Shown here in pieces: positions 1-8,578 of a stretch of DNA of 64,000 bases. Numbering within the stretch: position 1 is the stretch's first letter; each line of letters starts with the position of its first letter. Location: positions 742,501 to 806,500 of the forward strand of contig JADJWP010000002.1 in NCBI GenBank assembly GCA_016716305.1, written 5' to 3'. The notes under the pieces are model-generated. The model was not told the origin of the DNA. It saw nothing but the letters and a program-made list of their open reading frames with translations, and did not search any database. The position numbers and the translations under genes are program-made. The DNA comes from Chloracidobacterium sp. (GTDB lineage Bacteria; Acidobacteriota; Blastocatellia; Pyrinomonadales; Pyrinomonadaceae).

Positions 1-500
1 TCAGCCATCCTTTAACAAAGGTCATGGTCGCCTACCTCGGCTCTGTATGGTCACAGGCCGTCGGATTCAAAGATCTTGTGATGATCGCGGGAAGTGCGTT
101 GGGCGAATCAGAAGTTGCCGACGCTGATAGGAAGCAGGCGGCCACATTCCTTCTGCAGATGCTCTTTGCTGGATTTATAGAAATTCATCTATTCCGGCCA
201 AACCTCACTAGCGAAGTCTCAGACATGCCGGCAGCAAGCGTTTTTGCCCGTTGGCAGGCCAAGAAAGGCTGCGGCAGCGTAACGACTTTATGGGGTTTGA
301 ACGTTGATACCAGCGATGTATTCATGACCGTATTACTGGAGCTTCTCGACGGCACTCGAAATCATGCGATGCTAGTGGATGCGGTCAAGTCCAGCATCGA
401 AGTTCCCGAAGAGCAAAGAGAGGGCTTCTACCGACAATTGCCAACAATGGTCATCGCCAAAGTCGAGGAATTAGCCAGATTCGGATTTTTAGTTTCGTAG
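1..500 (+). CDS. Methyltransferase regulatory-domain protein, C-terminal part (5' truncated by window)
   Basis: The reading frame is open to the left edge: codons before the first in-frame ATG (24) read S-H-P-L-T-K-V, so the real start lies outside the window. The visible ~165 residues resemble the C-terminal regulatory region attached to some class I SAM methyltransferases (MethyTransf_Reg / PKMT-type): a winged-helix-like segment with the typical LLELLDGTRNHAMLVDAV stretch at about residues 110-127, then a closing helix KVEELARFGFLVS. The methyltransferase fold itself is not visible. The substrate cannot be named. It ends 19 bases before the 3' end of a convergent tRNA gene. Confidence 0.6.
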   Translation, partial: SHPLTKVMVAYLGSVWSQAVGFKDLVMIAGSALGESEVADADRKQAATFLLQMLFAGFIEIHLFRPNLTSEVSDMPAASVFARWQAKKGCGSVTTLWGLNVDTSDVFMTVLLELLDGTRNHAMLVDAVKSSIEVPEEQREGFYRQLPTMVIAKVEELARFGFLVS

Positions 501-518
501 GTACTTACTCGAGAGAAA

Positions 519-593
519 TGGAGCGGGCGACGAGGCTCGAACTCGCAACTTTCAGCTTGGGAAGCTGACACTCTACCATTGAGTTACGCCCGC
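519..593 (-). tRNA. tRNA-Gly (anticodon CCC)
   Basis: On the minus strand a full cloverleaf can be drawn. The acceptor stem is GCGGGCG/CGCCCGC (587-593 with 523-529). The D arm is ACTC-AATGGTA-GAGT. The anticodon arm is TCAGC-TTCCCAA-GCTGA with anticodon CCC. The T arm carries TTCGAGC. The 3' CCA is encoded (519-521). Length is 75 nt. It closely resembles bacterial tRNA-Gly(CCC) genes. It lies 32 bases downstream of kdsC on the same strand and could be processed from the tail of that operon. Confidence 0.95.
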
Positions 594-625
594 TGACGAC
601 CAGGATTATTGCACACTGTCTTCGA

Positions 626-1150
626 TCAGGCAATATGGATCGACTTCGCTGATTTCGCCGCAAGCAACAGTTCGCAAAGCTCTCGCACAGCTCCGTTGCC
701 ACCGTCAGCCGACGTAACGTATCTTGCCTCGGCCTTTACGGACGGTAATGCATCTCCGACCGCGACCGGCAGCCCGACTATTGACATTAGCCCGAGATCG
801 CCGACATCATCACCGATGTAAGCCACTTGCGAGGGCTCGAGCCCGGCATCGGAGATTATCATCTCAAAATCGAGCACTTTGTCGCGTGAACCTGCATGCA
901 GGTAGCGTATCCCGAGCTCTTCGGCTCGAGCTCGAATAATGCCACCCGAGTCTCGTCCCGAAATGATCCCGGAACTGAATCCAGCCGCGTGCCACAACTG
1001 AATGCCCTGTCCGTCTCGAACGTGGAACGCTTTCATCAACTCGCCCTTATCAGTGAAAAACAATCGGCCGTCGGTAAGAACGCCGTCGCAGTCCATCAAA
1101 AGCAGTGCAACGCCTCTAGCGATCTCGAAAACATCATTGGGGATATTCAT
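626..1150 (-). CDS. kdsC: 3-deoxy-D-manno-octulosonate 8-phosphate phosphatase
   Basis: HAD-superfamily phosphatase of 174 aa, the normal length for the family. It dephosphorylates Kdo-8-phosphate to Kdo in the cytoplasm, the step between KdsA and KdsB in LPS inner-core synthesis. The nucleophile motif LLLMDCDGVLTDG puts the DxD at residues 20 and 22. The distal metal motif GDDVGDLGLM is at about 118-127. The start ATG at 1150 has only a weak ribosome site. It is the last protein gene of the minus-strand Kdo run that begins with kdsB, 14 bases after the preceding gene. The family also includes other small HAD sugar phosphatases, but kdsA and kdsB nearby make KdsC the natural call. Confidence 0.9.
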   Translation of the reverse strand: MNIPNDVFEIARGVALLLMDCDGVLTDGRLFFTDKGELMKAFHVRDGQGIQLWHAAGFSSGIISGRDSGGIIRARAEELGIRYLHAGSRDKVLDFEMIISDAGLEPSQVAYIGDDVGDLGLMSIVGLPVAVGDALPSVKAEARYVTSADGGNGAVRELCELLLAAKSAKSIHIA

Positions 1151-1164
1151 AGCAACATTTCGGC

Positions 1165-3411
1165 CTATCTGACTTCAAAGATCTCTACGCCGCTGAGCCT
1201 CCAATTTCCGCCAATTCGAGTGAGGCGATAAACCGCCGTACCCGATTCCGGTTCGCGGGTTAGAAGTCGGGCCGAGATATTCGCTTCGACCAAAACCGAA
1301 TTAGCGTCGAGAATATCGACCTGCAACGGCTGGGTTTTCCATTCTGTTGCTTGTCCTGAGATACCGCTGATAAATCGATTGATGTCTCCCGGAACGATCA
1401 GCTGATCGAAGTCGGCCTTTCGGTTCGAGATCGCTGCCCTATCGAATTGCATAAAATACGCCTTGATCGCTTCGTCAACGGCGGCTGAGGCTGAGGTCTT
1501 GTTTCTGATCGCTCGTGCGGCAAGACTTGCACCGTATTCTGCATCGGCCCGGACGGCAGCTTCGGCAAATCTTATCGAATCCGCGCTACGTCCTGTTCTC
1601 GATGCGATATCAGCAAGCCCGACGTTTGCCCATGCGATGTTTCTTGAGGTGGGAAGCTTTTCGTCCAAAACGGCCTTGAACTGAGCCTCTGCTTCAGTGA
1701 TCTTATTCTGAGCAAGTAATGAACGCGCGAGCAGTAACCGGACGTCGTCAAAACGCGGAAAGTCTCGAAGGACATTCACAGCCGTCTTTTCGGCCGAGGG
1801 AAATGCCTGTCGATCGAAATCTCTTTTGACTGCAAGCAGAAGGTCGCTGTCAGTCGTTTCGCGAGGAGCAACGTCGTCAGAGTAATCGACCTGTGGATAT
1901 AGCTTTTCAGGGTCGATCTCGACTCGCGTTATTTTGCTGCTCGTCCGAAAGACGATCTCGCCGAAACTCCTCGCCTTGATCGAAGCAGGCGCAGACATTT
2001 TTTCACCGTTTGCCATGGTCGCAACGACATTTACAGTTACGTCGAACGCGCCCGTATTCCGAAGCGCGACCTTAGCCTCACCACCCACCATCAGTGGCAA
2101 GCCTGCCTGCAGGTTTGTTTCAGTGATCTGGTCGAGCATTCCATCGACAAATTCCTTCTGTGATAGAAACGCGGTCCGAATATCCGCAAGCGTCATTCGC
2201 CCACCGTTCATTTTCGATCTGATCGATGTGTAAAATTCGGTTCGACCCGTTCGGCGTTCGAGAAGACGCCAAAACATGGCACCTTTATTTGCGACTGCCG
2301 CAAAATAGTAATCGTCCAGCGGAGCAACAGTGTTCAGCGGAGCGTCGCGCCGCGAGACCGCGGCATAGGCGTTTCGTTGCCGCATACGCTCGATGTCCGC
2401 AATATCCCGGCCATACTTGCTTTCAATGAACTGTGTTGCCAGATATCTTGAAAGCCCTTCTCGAAGAACGCCGCTGCCGTCATCCGAAATCGCGACCGAA
2501 TCGCCGATCCACGTCTTGACGACCGATTCAGCGATCGTCATAGCGGTCAAAGAGTCGACCTTACCTCGGCGAAACACACCTTCGTCGACCGATATCGTTC
2601 CACCGCCTGCGTAACCCGCACCCCGGCGTACCCCGATGATCCGAATTGGAGCAGACGGCGGCGAACCAAGTAGTTCGGCTGTGAACGACCTTGCTTCAAC
2701 CGCGATCGATGCCAAATCGGCTGCCCGGCTTTGAGCTTCGGCACCAGGTCCTTTTGGAACGAAAACGGTTACACCCGAGCTCTCGATACGATCCCATTGT
2801 CCTGCAAAGAAAAACGGCTGTCCGTTCAATTTATTATCGAAGGAGCCGGCTGTTTCGGTTCCGGCGGCGACTATCGTTAGTCCGACCGGTGCTGCAACCT
2901 GCACCCGCGTCGGAGCATGATCTGCTCCGCGAGCAAAGTACCAGCTGTTCGGTGTCGGGTACCAAAACGACAGTGGAAGAAACTGTGATGAGATGGGGGT
3001 CAATGAACTAAATCCGGTGTTGTCAGGAACGCTCAACTTGTATTCGACGACTGCGGTGATCGTAGCACCGGCGGCGACCGATGGAAGTCGGGTCGCGACG
3101 CGCTGCAGACTTGCTGTTCCGATCTTCTCTTCGCTTTTCGCAAACTCGGTGACGGCGTCGTTGATGCGTATCGTGCTGACGGAGGCGTTCGGACTTATCC
3201 GAAGAGTCAAGCTCGAAGCTGGACGCGATGTCACATTTCGCAACTGAAGTGTCGCTCTGACCGAAAGATTTCGATCGATCTCTGCGGTCGGCAGTGTCGC
3301 ATTGATATCATATTTTTCCACATACCACGTCGCGGATATGCGATTGTCGGACTGAGCCGGGACGAGGATCGGACAGCATATGAGCAACAATACAATGTTT
3401 AGAAATTTCAT
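1165..3411 (-). CDS. Exported M1-aminopeptidase-like protein with degenerate zinc site, TPR and NTF2-like tail
   Basis: A 748-aa protein with an N-terminal signal peptide (hydrophobic residues 4-17, ending PAQ). An M1-type beta-sandwich and gluzincin-like domain follow. At residues 293-304 the sequence IAESVVKTWIGD aligns with the M1 signature IAHELAHQWxGN, so both zinc histidines and the catalytic Glu are replaced. The distal Glu survives in REGLSRYL (about 317-324). The GAMEN exopeptidase motif is replaced by AGGGT (about 268-272). TPR-like repeats lie at about 530-640 and an NTF2-like segment at 650-748. It is probably catalytically dead and acts as a binding or scaffold protein in the periplasm. 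It sits inside the Kdo operon, 5 bases after the preceding gene, which suggests an envelope role, but none is shown. Confidence 0.7.
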   Translation of the reverse strand: MKFLNIVLLLICCPILVPAQSDNRISATWYVEKYDINATLPTAEIDRNLSVRATLQLRNVTSRPASSLTLRISPNASVSTIRINDAVTEFAKSEEKIGTASLQRVATRLPSVAAGATITAVVEYKLSVPDNTGFSSLTPISSQFLPLSFWYPTPNSWYFARGADHAPTRVQVAAPVGLTIVAAGTETAGSFDNKLNGQPFFFAGQWDRIESSGVTVFVPKGPGAEAQSRAADLASIAVEARSFTAELLGSPPSAPIRIIGVRRGAGYAGGGTISVDEGVFRRGKVDSLTAMTIAESVVKTWIGDSVAISDDGSGVLREGLSRYLATQFIESKYGRDIADIERMRQRNAYAAVSRRDAPLNTVAPLDDYYFAAVANKGAMFWRLLERRTGRTEFYTSIRSKMNGGRMTLADIRTAFLSQKEFVDGMLDQITETNLQAGLPLMVGGEAKVALRNTGAFDVTVNVVATMANGEKMSAPASIKARSFGEIVFRTSSKITRVEIDPEKLYPQVDYSDDVAPRETTDSDLLLAVKRDFDRQAFPSAEKTAVNVLRDFPRFDDVRLLLARSLLAQNKITEAEAQFKAVLDEKLPTSRNIAWANVGLADIASRTGRSADSIRFAEAAVRADAEYGASLAARAIRNKTSASAAVDEAIKAYFMQFDRAAISNRKADFDQLIVPGDINRFISGISGQATEWKTQPLQVDILDANSVLVEANISARLLTREPESGTAVYRLTRIGGNWRLSGVEIFEVR

Positions 3412-3416
3412 TCGAT

Positions 3417-3887
3417 TTAGATCCCAATTTCAAGGGTCGCCCTGATCGTCCGTTTAGGCAAACCATTCGCGATACGAACCTTGATCCAAGTACAATTCCA
3501 ACCACCATCATCGGTTCCGAACCTGACCACGTAATATCCCTCAGGCAGGCCGGGATGGCAAAAGCTCCCGCTCGGATCGGTTTCGAAGACATGTGTCGGG
3601 ACGCGGCTTTTGGTCAGATCGTATGACGATAGTTTTCTTTCGGACCTATCTATTCGGTAAACCTCAACGATCAGAGGTACATCGCCCGGCCAATCGACCT
3701 TTCCCGTTAATCTGCTTGTCGAGACACGTGGATACTCAACCAGGAGGTTCGCACACCGTACCGATCTATCTGCCGATTCAGCCCGACACTTTTTTGACTG
3801 GGACGGAACCGATAGGGTCAGGAACAATGTGACGATTGCAGCGAAAACAAGTGAATTAAGATTTCCCGACGATCTCATTGATTTCAA
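3417..3887 (-). CDS. Small secreted protein with carboxypeptidase-regulatory-like fold
   Basis: A 156-aa protein. A hydrophobic N-terminal segment (about residues 11-27, ending VPSQS) looks like a signal peptide. The mature part has four cysteines and the pattern of a single beta-sandwich of the carboxypeptidase-regulatory/transthyretin-like type, with FETDPSGSFCHPGLPEGYYVV at about 100-120. No enzyme motif is visible. The start at 3887 overlaps the end of kdsA by 32 bases. A second in-frame ATG at 3878 is equally possible. It lies in the Kdo operon just before the M1-like gene, so the two exported proteins may act together. The function is unknown. Confidence 0.6.
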   Translation of the reverse strand: MKSMRSSGNLNSLVFAAIVTLFLTLSVPSQSKKCRAESADRSVRCANLLVEYPRVSTSRLTGKVDWPGDVPLIVEVYRIDRSERKLSSYDLTKSRVPTHVFETDPSGSFCHPGLPEGYYVVRFGTDDGGWNCTWIKVRIANGLPKRTIRATLEIGI

Positions 3888-4683
3888 CCAACTTCGAAAG
3901 CAGTGCCTCCAATCGCCCTAACGGCAATTGATTCGGGCCGTCGCTCGGTGCTTTTGACGGATCGTTGTGAACCTCCATAAAGACCGCGTCGATCCCACAT
4001 GCAACCCCCGCACGTGCAAAGTCTTCGATGTATTCGGCTTGCCCGCCAGTTGCTTTGCCAAGGCCGCCCGGCAATTGCAGTGAGTGAGTCACGTCGAACA
4101 CAACAGGAACGCCGAATGAACGCATGATCGGAAACGAACGGAGATCGACCACCAGATTGTTATAGCCAAAGCTCGCTCCGCGTTCCGTCAAAAGGATCTT
4201 GTCGCAGCCCGCAGCCCGGAGTTTGTCAACAATATTCTTTGCGTCCCATGGAGCAAGGAACTGCCCTTTCTTCACGTTAACTGCACGTCCGGACCTGGCA
4301 GCTTCGACCAAAAGATCTGTTTGACGACAAAGAAACGCTGGTATCTGAAGGATGTCAGCGACATCGGCCGCCTTTTCGACCTGCCAGTTCTCGTGAACAT
4401 CTGTTATCACAGGAATGCCGAGTTCCTCTTTGATCTGCTTCAGTATCCCCAGGCCGAATTCCATTCCTTCCCCGCGAAAGCTGTCTATCGAGCTTCGGTT
4501 TGCCTTGTCGAACGACGACTTGTAAACGAACCCGACGCCGACACGTTCACAGATCTCTTTGATCGAACGGGCCATCATCGATGCGTGCTCATACGACTCG
4601 ATAACGCACGGCCCCAGAATGAAGGACAGGGCACCTGAGCCGAAAGAGACTTTCCCGATATCGAATTTGGCTACATCACTCAT
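3856..4683 (-). CDS. kdsA: 3-deoxy-8-phosphooctulonate synthase (Kdo-8-P synthase)
   Basis: Condenses arabinose-5-phosphate with phosphoenolpyruvate to Kdo-8-phosphate, the first committed Kdo step in the cytoplasm. The protein is 275 aa from the ATG at 4683 (E. coli KdsA is 284). Family hallmarks include LGPCVIES near the N terminus, YKSSFDKANRSS, TDVHENWQ, NVKKGQFLAPWD, ERGASFGYNNLVVDLRS, FDVTHSLQLPGG and a terminal VHNDPSKAPSDGPNQLPL. A GTG at 4695 would add four residues. The 4683 ATG matches family N termini better, although neither has a strong ribosome site. It sits between the DUF4198 gene and the small secreted protein, whose start it overlaps. Confidence 0.95.
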   Translation of the reverse strand: MSDVAKFDIGKVSFGSGALSFILGPCVIESYEHASMMARSIKEICERVGVGFVYKSSFDKANRSSIDSFRGEGMEFGLGILKQIKEELGIPVITDVHENWQVEKAADVADILQIPAFLCRQTDLLVEAARSGRAVNVKKGQFLAPWDAKNIVDKLRAAGCDKILLTERGASFGYNNLVVDLRSFPIMRSFGVPVVFDVTHSLQLPGGLGKATGGQAEYIEDFARAGVACGIDAVFMEVHNDPSKAPSDGPNQLPLGRLEALLSKLVEINEIVGKS

Positions 4684-4783
4684 TGATACAAACACTTAAC
4701 ATCACAGGTTCAGGTTGAGAAACAAGAATATCATCAATGAACGGTCAACGGACATTTCTCGCTTTGATATGCCTGCCGATCCA

Positions 4784-5599
4784 TCACCGCGATCCGAAAC
4801 TAAAAGCGCTCCAGAAGCTCTCCCAATCGGCACCTTCACAGTATTTTTCGCATCGCTGCATAAATACGAGCCGAACTAACCAAACGCCTTTCTTGTCCAA
4901 CTTTATATCTATCCGCCCGTTTTCGTCAGACGAAAGGCTCTGAGACATATGTTGAACACCGTCGCGGTTGTCGACAAATACCGTTCGACCAGCTAGTGGC
5001 CTGCCATTGAAAAGAATCACCAAAGGCAATGTGTCGCCTATCCGTTTGGAGTACGGGTTTTCGACCGGCACTATCTCGAGTTTATGTCCTACCTTTCGCG
5101 CGTACGTGCGGTCACGTCTGTCGCCGACTTGAATAAGCGACTTAATGTATCGTGTGTAACGCTCCTTGCCGGGTTTACCCGTCTCGCCGAGGCGCTCACG
5201 TTCCGCGATGACGTATTCCATCCCGTCCTCTCGAAGATATTCTTCAAACTTCTCGGCCGAGAGCGTGATATAGGTGAGATTTCGTTCCATCGAAAGCAGG
5301 TAATTACCCTGCCTGTCAGCCGAAAATGAAAAAAGAGGCGCGTCGCCCTCCTTGACCGAACCCGAAAGATCAAAGTTACCGGACGCCGAAAGCAGCTGGA
5401 ACGACGTCGTTTTGGCTGGCTGGAACGGCCGCGATTCTTCGACCCTTAGCCCTTGACCAAGAAAAAGGCTGACCGGTGAATTCTCGTTTACCCGCAGAAA
5501 GAATCGATCGGGCTCGAGCCAATATTCGTGTGCCCTCGCCGACGAAGGTATTATGACGGTGAACGCCATCAATAATGCGGCGGCATACCTATTCTTCAC
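4784..5599 (-). CDS. Exported DUF4198-type protein
   Basis: About 271 aa, with a signal peptide ending SSARA just before HEYWLEPDRF. This N-terminal His-Glu-x-Trp-Leu pattern is typical of DUF4198 proteins, some of which accompany nickel or other metal uptake systems in the periplasm. The C-terminal part is a beta-sandwich with FNGRPLAGRTVFVDN and DENGRIDIKLDKKGVWLVRL. A GTG at 5599 is preferred. It overlaps the end of pyrG by 11 bases, has AGAGG upstream and gives a clean signal peptide, pointing to translational coupling. An upstream codon at 5641 would make the overlap 53 bases. The ligand is unknown and no transporter gene is adjacent. Confidence 0.75.
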   Translation of the reverse strand: MKNRYAAALLMAFTVIIPSSARAHEYWLEPDRFFLRVNENSPVSLFLGQGLRVEESRPFQPAKTTSFQLLSASGNFDLSGSVKEGDAPLFSFSADRQGNYLLSMERNLTYITLSAEKFEEYLREDGMEYVIAERERLGETGKPGKERYTRYIKSLIQVGDRRDRTYARKVGHKLEIVPVENPYSKRIGDTLPLVILFNGRPLAGRTVFVDNRDGVQHMSQSLSSDENGRIDIKLDKKGVWLVRLVFMQRCEKYCEGADWESFWSAFSFGSR

Positions 5600-7289
5600 T
5601 CGCAACCTCTGCGCGTTCCGGTATCTCAACCTGTTTTTCACTCGTTACATCATGCTCGAGATTTTCGCTCCTAAGGCGATTTTCCCACGCCGCTTTAACG
5701 AAAGACGTGAACAGCGGATGTGCGTCCAGAGGTTTCGATCGATACTCCGGGTGAAACTGACAGGCAATAAAATACGGATGGATTTCGCGCGGCAATTCGA
5801 TCATTTCAACAAACTTGCCATCGGGCGAAATGCCGCTTATCACCAGCCCTTCACGTTCGAGAACTTCCCGGTATTCCGGATTGAACTCGTAACGGTGTCG
5901 ATGGCGCTCGCTGATGCGTTCGGCACCGTGATAGACCTCGCGGGCAAGCGAATCCAGTTTCAGATCACATTCCCATGCCCCGAGCCGCATCGTACCGCCT
6001 AGTTCGTCTACCCCGACGAGGTCTCGAAGTTTGAAAATGATCGGGAATGGTGTTTCTTCGTTGAATTCTGTTGAATCAGCATCCCTAAGCCCACACACAT
6101 CACGCGCGAACTCGATGCATGCCGTCTGCATTCCAAGGCAAATACCGAAATACGGTGTCCCGGACCTTCGAGCATATTTGATCGCACGCAGCATACCCGA
6201 GATGCCGCGTTTACCAAACCCGCCCGGCACAAGGATCGCATCATAGTCCTGAAGGTCACTTTCGTAGTTGTCCTTCATCAGGTTCTCTGATTCGATCCAG
6301 GTTACGTTTACGCGCAGGTCATTCGCAACGCCCGCATGCGTCAGCGCCTCGCGAAGCGATTTGTACGAGTCCTCGAGTTCAACGTATTTGCCTACGATCG
6401 CGATCTTGACCGAACCGCCCGACGGGTCTTTGATCGTCGATACGAGGTCTCGCCAGCTCTTGAGATCTGCGGACGGAAATCGTTCGGTCAATTGGAGGTC
6501 CTTTACTATGAGTTCGTCCAAACCCTGTTCGTGAAATGCGAGCGGAACTTCATAAATGGTCGGAACGTCGAGGGCAGAGATCACGGCGTTCTCCTGCACG
6601 TTACAGAAGAGTGCGATCTTTCGGCGCATATCTACCGAGATCGGTCGATCCGAACGGCACAACAGTATATCCGGAGCGATACCGATCTCACGAAGTTCTC
6701 GAACGCTGTGCTGAGTAGGCTTGGTCTTTAATTCTCCGGCAGCCGCAATATAAGGCACAAGCGTGACGTGGACGAAGATCGCATTGCCGCGGCCCTCTTC
6801 GTTGCCCATTTGACGGATCGCCTCGAGAAACGGCAGCGATTCGATATCGCCGACCGTTCCGCCGATCTCGACGATCAACACATCCGGCTCATGGATCTCA
6901 GCGACCGTTCTTACTGCCGCTTTTATTTCATCGGTTATATGCGGTATGACCTGGATCGTCTTTCCGAGATAATCGCCCCGACGCTCTTTTTCAATGACCG
7001 AAAGATAGATGCGTCCGCTCGTCCAGTTATTCGCCTGCGAGAGTTTCGCGTGCGTAAATCGTTCATAATGACCGAGGTCGAGGTCAGTCTCAGCGCCGTC
7101 GTCAGTCACATAAACCTCTCCGTGCTGAAACGGTGACATCGTGCCCGGATCGACATTGATGTATGGATCGAGCTTCATCATCTGAACGCTCATGCCGCGA
7201 GCCTCAAGCAGACATCCAAGCGAACTAGCCGCCAGCCCTTTGCCCAGACTCGAAACCACACCGCCCGTCACGAATATGTACTTTGTCAT
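5589..7289 (-). CDS. pyrG: CTP synthase
   Basis: Converts UTP to CTP using ATP and glutamine. The 566-aa length is slightly above the usual ~545 because of a charged C-terminal tail. The N-terminal synthetase domain opens with KYIFVTGGVVSSLGKG. LDPYINVDPGTMSPFQHGEV follows at about 41-60. The C-terminal class I glutaminase has the oxyanion/nucleophile motif FGICLGMQ (about 393-400) and a closing FHPEYRSKP with the catalytic His and Glu. The start is well supported by AAGGAG seven bases upstream of ATG 7289. CTP is the nucleotide donor for KdsB, explaining its place inside the Kdo run, as in many proteobacteria where pyrG and kdsA are neighbours. Confidence 0.97.
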   Translation of the reverse strand: MTKYIFVTGGVVSSLGKGLAASSLGCLLEARGMSVQMMKLDPYINVDPGTMSPFQHGEVYVTDDGAETDLDLGHYERFTHAKLSQANNWTSGRIYLSVIEKERRGDYLGKTIQVIPHITDEIKAAVRTVAEIHEPDVLIVEIGGTVGDIESLPFLEAIRQMGNEEGRGNAIFVHVTLVPYIAAAGELKTKPTQHSVRELREIGIAPDILLCRSDRPISVDMRRKIALFCNVQENAVISALDVPTIYEVPLAFHEQGLDELIVKDLQLTERFPSADLKSWRDLVSTIKDPSGGSVKIAIVGKYVELEDSYKSLREALTHAGVANDLRVNVTWIESENLMKDNYESDLQDYDAILVPGGFGKRGISGMLRAIKYARRSGTPYFGICLGMQTACIEFARDVCGLRDADSTEFNEETPFPIIFKLRDLVGVDELGGTMRLGAWECDLKLDSLAREVYHGAERISERHRHRYEFNPEYREVLEREGLVISGISPDGKFVEMIELPREIHPYFIACQFHPEYRSKPLDAHPLFTSFVKAAWENRLRSENLEHDVTSEKQVEIPERAEVASEE

Positions 7290-7343
7290 TAATTACTCCT
7301 TAGATCCGGCAACTTGATCATTATTGATTCCAACAACACTCCG

Positions 7344-7658
7344 TCACGCCTCACCTTCAGATTTCCCGTCCCCTTTCTTCTTTCGGTAGCGGCCGTCCTT
7401 CATCTGCATTTCCACTTCTTTTGCCTTTGCTGCTTCGGGATTGAGCAGTTCCTGCAGTGCGTTCATACTGGCCCCGAGCATCGAGGCACTCTCGGCCGCG
7501 TTTCGCTCAAATTCCTCGTTCGTTCGTGTCACGGGAATGGAGATGACCCTGAGCCCAATGATGGCCCCTGCGACGACCAGTAAAATCACTGCCAATCCGA
7601 TCCAGTCATTCATATTGCTAATGCGGATCGCAAGTATTGAGCTTCCGCGTTCGCTCAA
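7344..7658 (-). CDS. Small single-pass membrane protein
   Basis: Up to 104 aa. A TTG start at 7658 immediately follows the kdsB stop codon. An internal ATG at 7613 (MNDWIGLAVILL) would give 89 aa and place the membrane helix (WIGLAVILLVVAGAIIGLRVI) directly at the N terminus. The rest is a hydrophilic helix rich in Glu, Ala, Met and Lys, with a very charged tail (KDGRYRKKKGDGKSEGEA). This looks like an inner-membrane-anchored cytoplasmic helix. It sits between kdsB and pyrG in the operon. I recognise no family. Confidence 0.55.
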   Translation of the reverse strand: MSERGSSILAIRISNMNDWIGLAVILLVVAGAIIGLRVISIPVTRTNEEFERNAAESASMLGASMNALQELLNPEAAKAKEVEMQMKDGRYRKKKGDGKSEGEA

Positions 7659-8489
7659 TTACAGGTGACCACGGGCTTCGGATGCCCGGAGATCGATCAA
7701 CGATCGCACAAGTTCAAGGTCCTCTGCTGTGTCAACGCCGACCGAGGTACCGACCGCATCAACCACCCGAATCCTCGCACCATTTTCCAAAGCCCGCAAT
7801 TGTTCGAGCATCTCGAACCGTTCGAGCCCGGTCGGGCGCATTTTTGCGAACTTTAACAAAAACTCCCGCCGATACACGTAAAGTCCGGTGTGTTTTCGAA
7901 AATTTGAAAGCAGTTCAGGATCTGCCTCGATCGCCTTGTTCAAATCACCGCCATACCTCAACGTGGCCTCGCGAGGCCACGGTATCGGGGAACGAGAAAA
8001 ATATACGGCGTAGCCATTGTCGCCCACCGCTACTTTCACGTTGTTTCCGTTCAACAGTTCGGTAACGCTCGAGATCGGTTCGCATGTAGTCGACAGATCC
8101 GCCGAATCGTCCGCGAGCAGACCATTGACAGCAGCATCGATCGTTTCCGGTGGTATCACAGGTTCGTCGCCCTGAACGTTCACGACGATGGCACGTTCAG
8201 GCAAATTTTCTGCAACCTCAGCTATCCGGTCGCTGCCAGAACTATGCGATCCTGCAGTCATTACTGCTTCGGTACCCGATGCCGTTACGACTTCGAATAT
8301 CCGTTCGTCGTCGGTAGCAACGATCACACGGCCCACGGTCCCGGCCGACCGTGCCCGCTCTATCGTATGTAAGATCAAGGGTTTACCAGCGATCGGCAAA
8401 AGCATCTTTCCGGGCAGGCGCAAAGATGCAAACCTTGCGGGAATGATCGCTATTACATTTTGTTTGGGGTTATCCCCGTGATGCTCCAC
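7659..8489 (-). CDS. kdsB: 3-deoxy-manno-octulosonate cytidylyltransferase (CMP-Kdo synthetase)
   Basis: Activates Kdo with CTP to CMP-Kdo for transfer to lipid A. At 276 aa it is somewhat longer than E. coli KdsB (248). Family motifs visible are IAIIPARFASLRLPGK near residue 13, the nucleotide-binding VNVQGDEPVIPP at about 103-114, YFSRSPIPW at about 162-170, KHTGLYVYRREFL and LEQLRALENG. The start codon is GTG at 8489, because no ATG precedes the conserved core. It is the first gene of the minus-strand Kdo/CTP operon. The 89 bases to the divergent CPBP gene must hold its promoter, though no strong consensus was found there. Confidence 0.95.
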   Translation of the reverse strand: MEHHGDNPKQNVIAIIPARFASLRLPGKMLLPIAGKPLILHTIERARSAGTVGRVIVATDDERIFEVVTASGTEAVMTAGSHSSGSDRIAEVAENLPERAIVVNVQGDEPVIPPETIDAAVNGLLADDSADLSTTCEPISSVTELLNGNNVKVAVGDNGYAVYFSRSPIPWPREATLRYGGDLNKAIEADPELLSNFRKHTGLYVYRREFLLKFAKMRPTGLERFEMLEQLRALENGARIRVVDAVGTSVGVDTAEDLELVRSLIDLRASEARGHL

Positions 8490-8578
8490 GGGCTTTTAGA
8501 CTATATCCAAATCGTCCGAAATTCAAGACTCGAACGCGGAAACTTGGAAGTTGGCGTTTCATTCAGTAAACTTCGACA

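Noticed and set aside
505..702. Minus-strand frame covering the tRNA
   Set aside because: It spans the tRNA-Gly and the end of kdsC and has no independent support.
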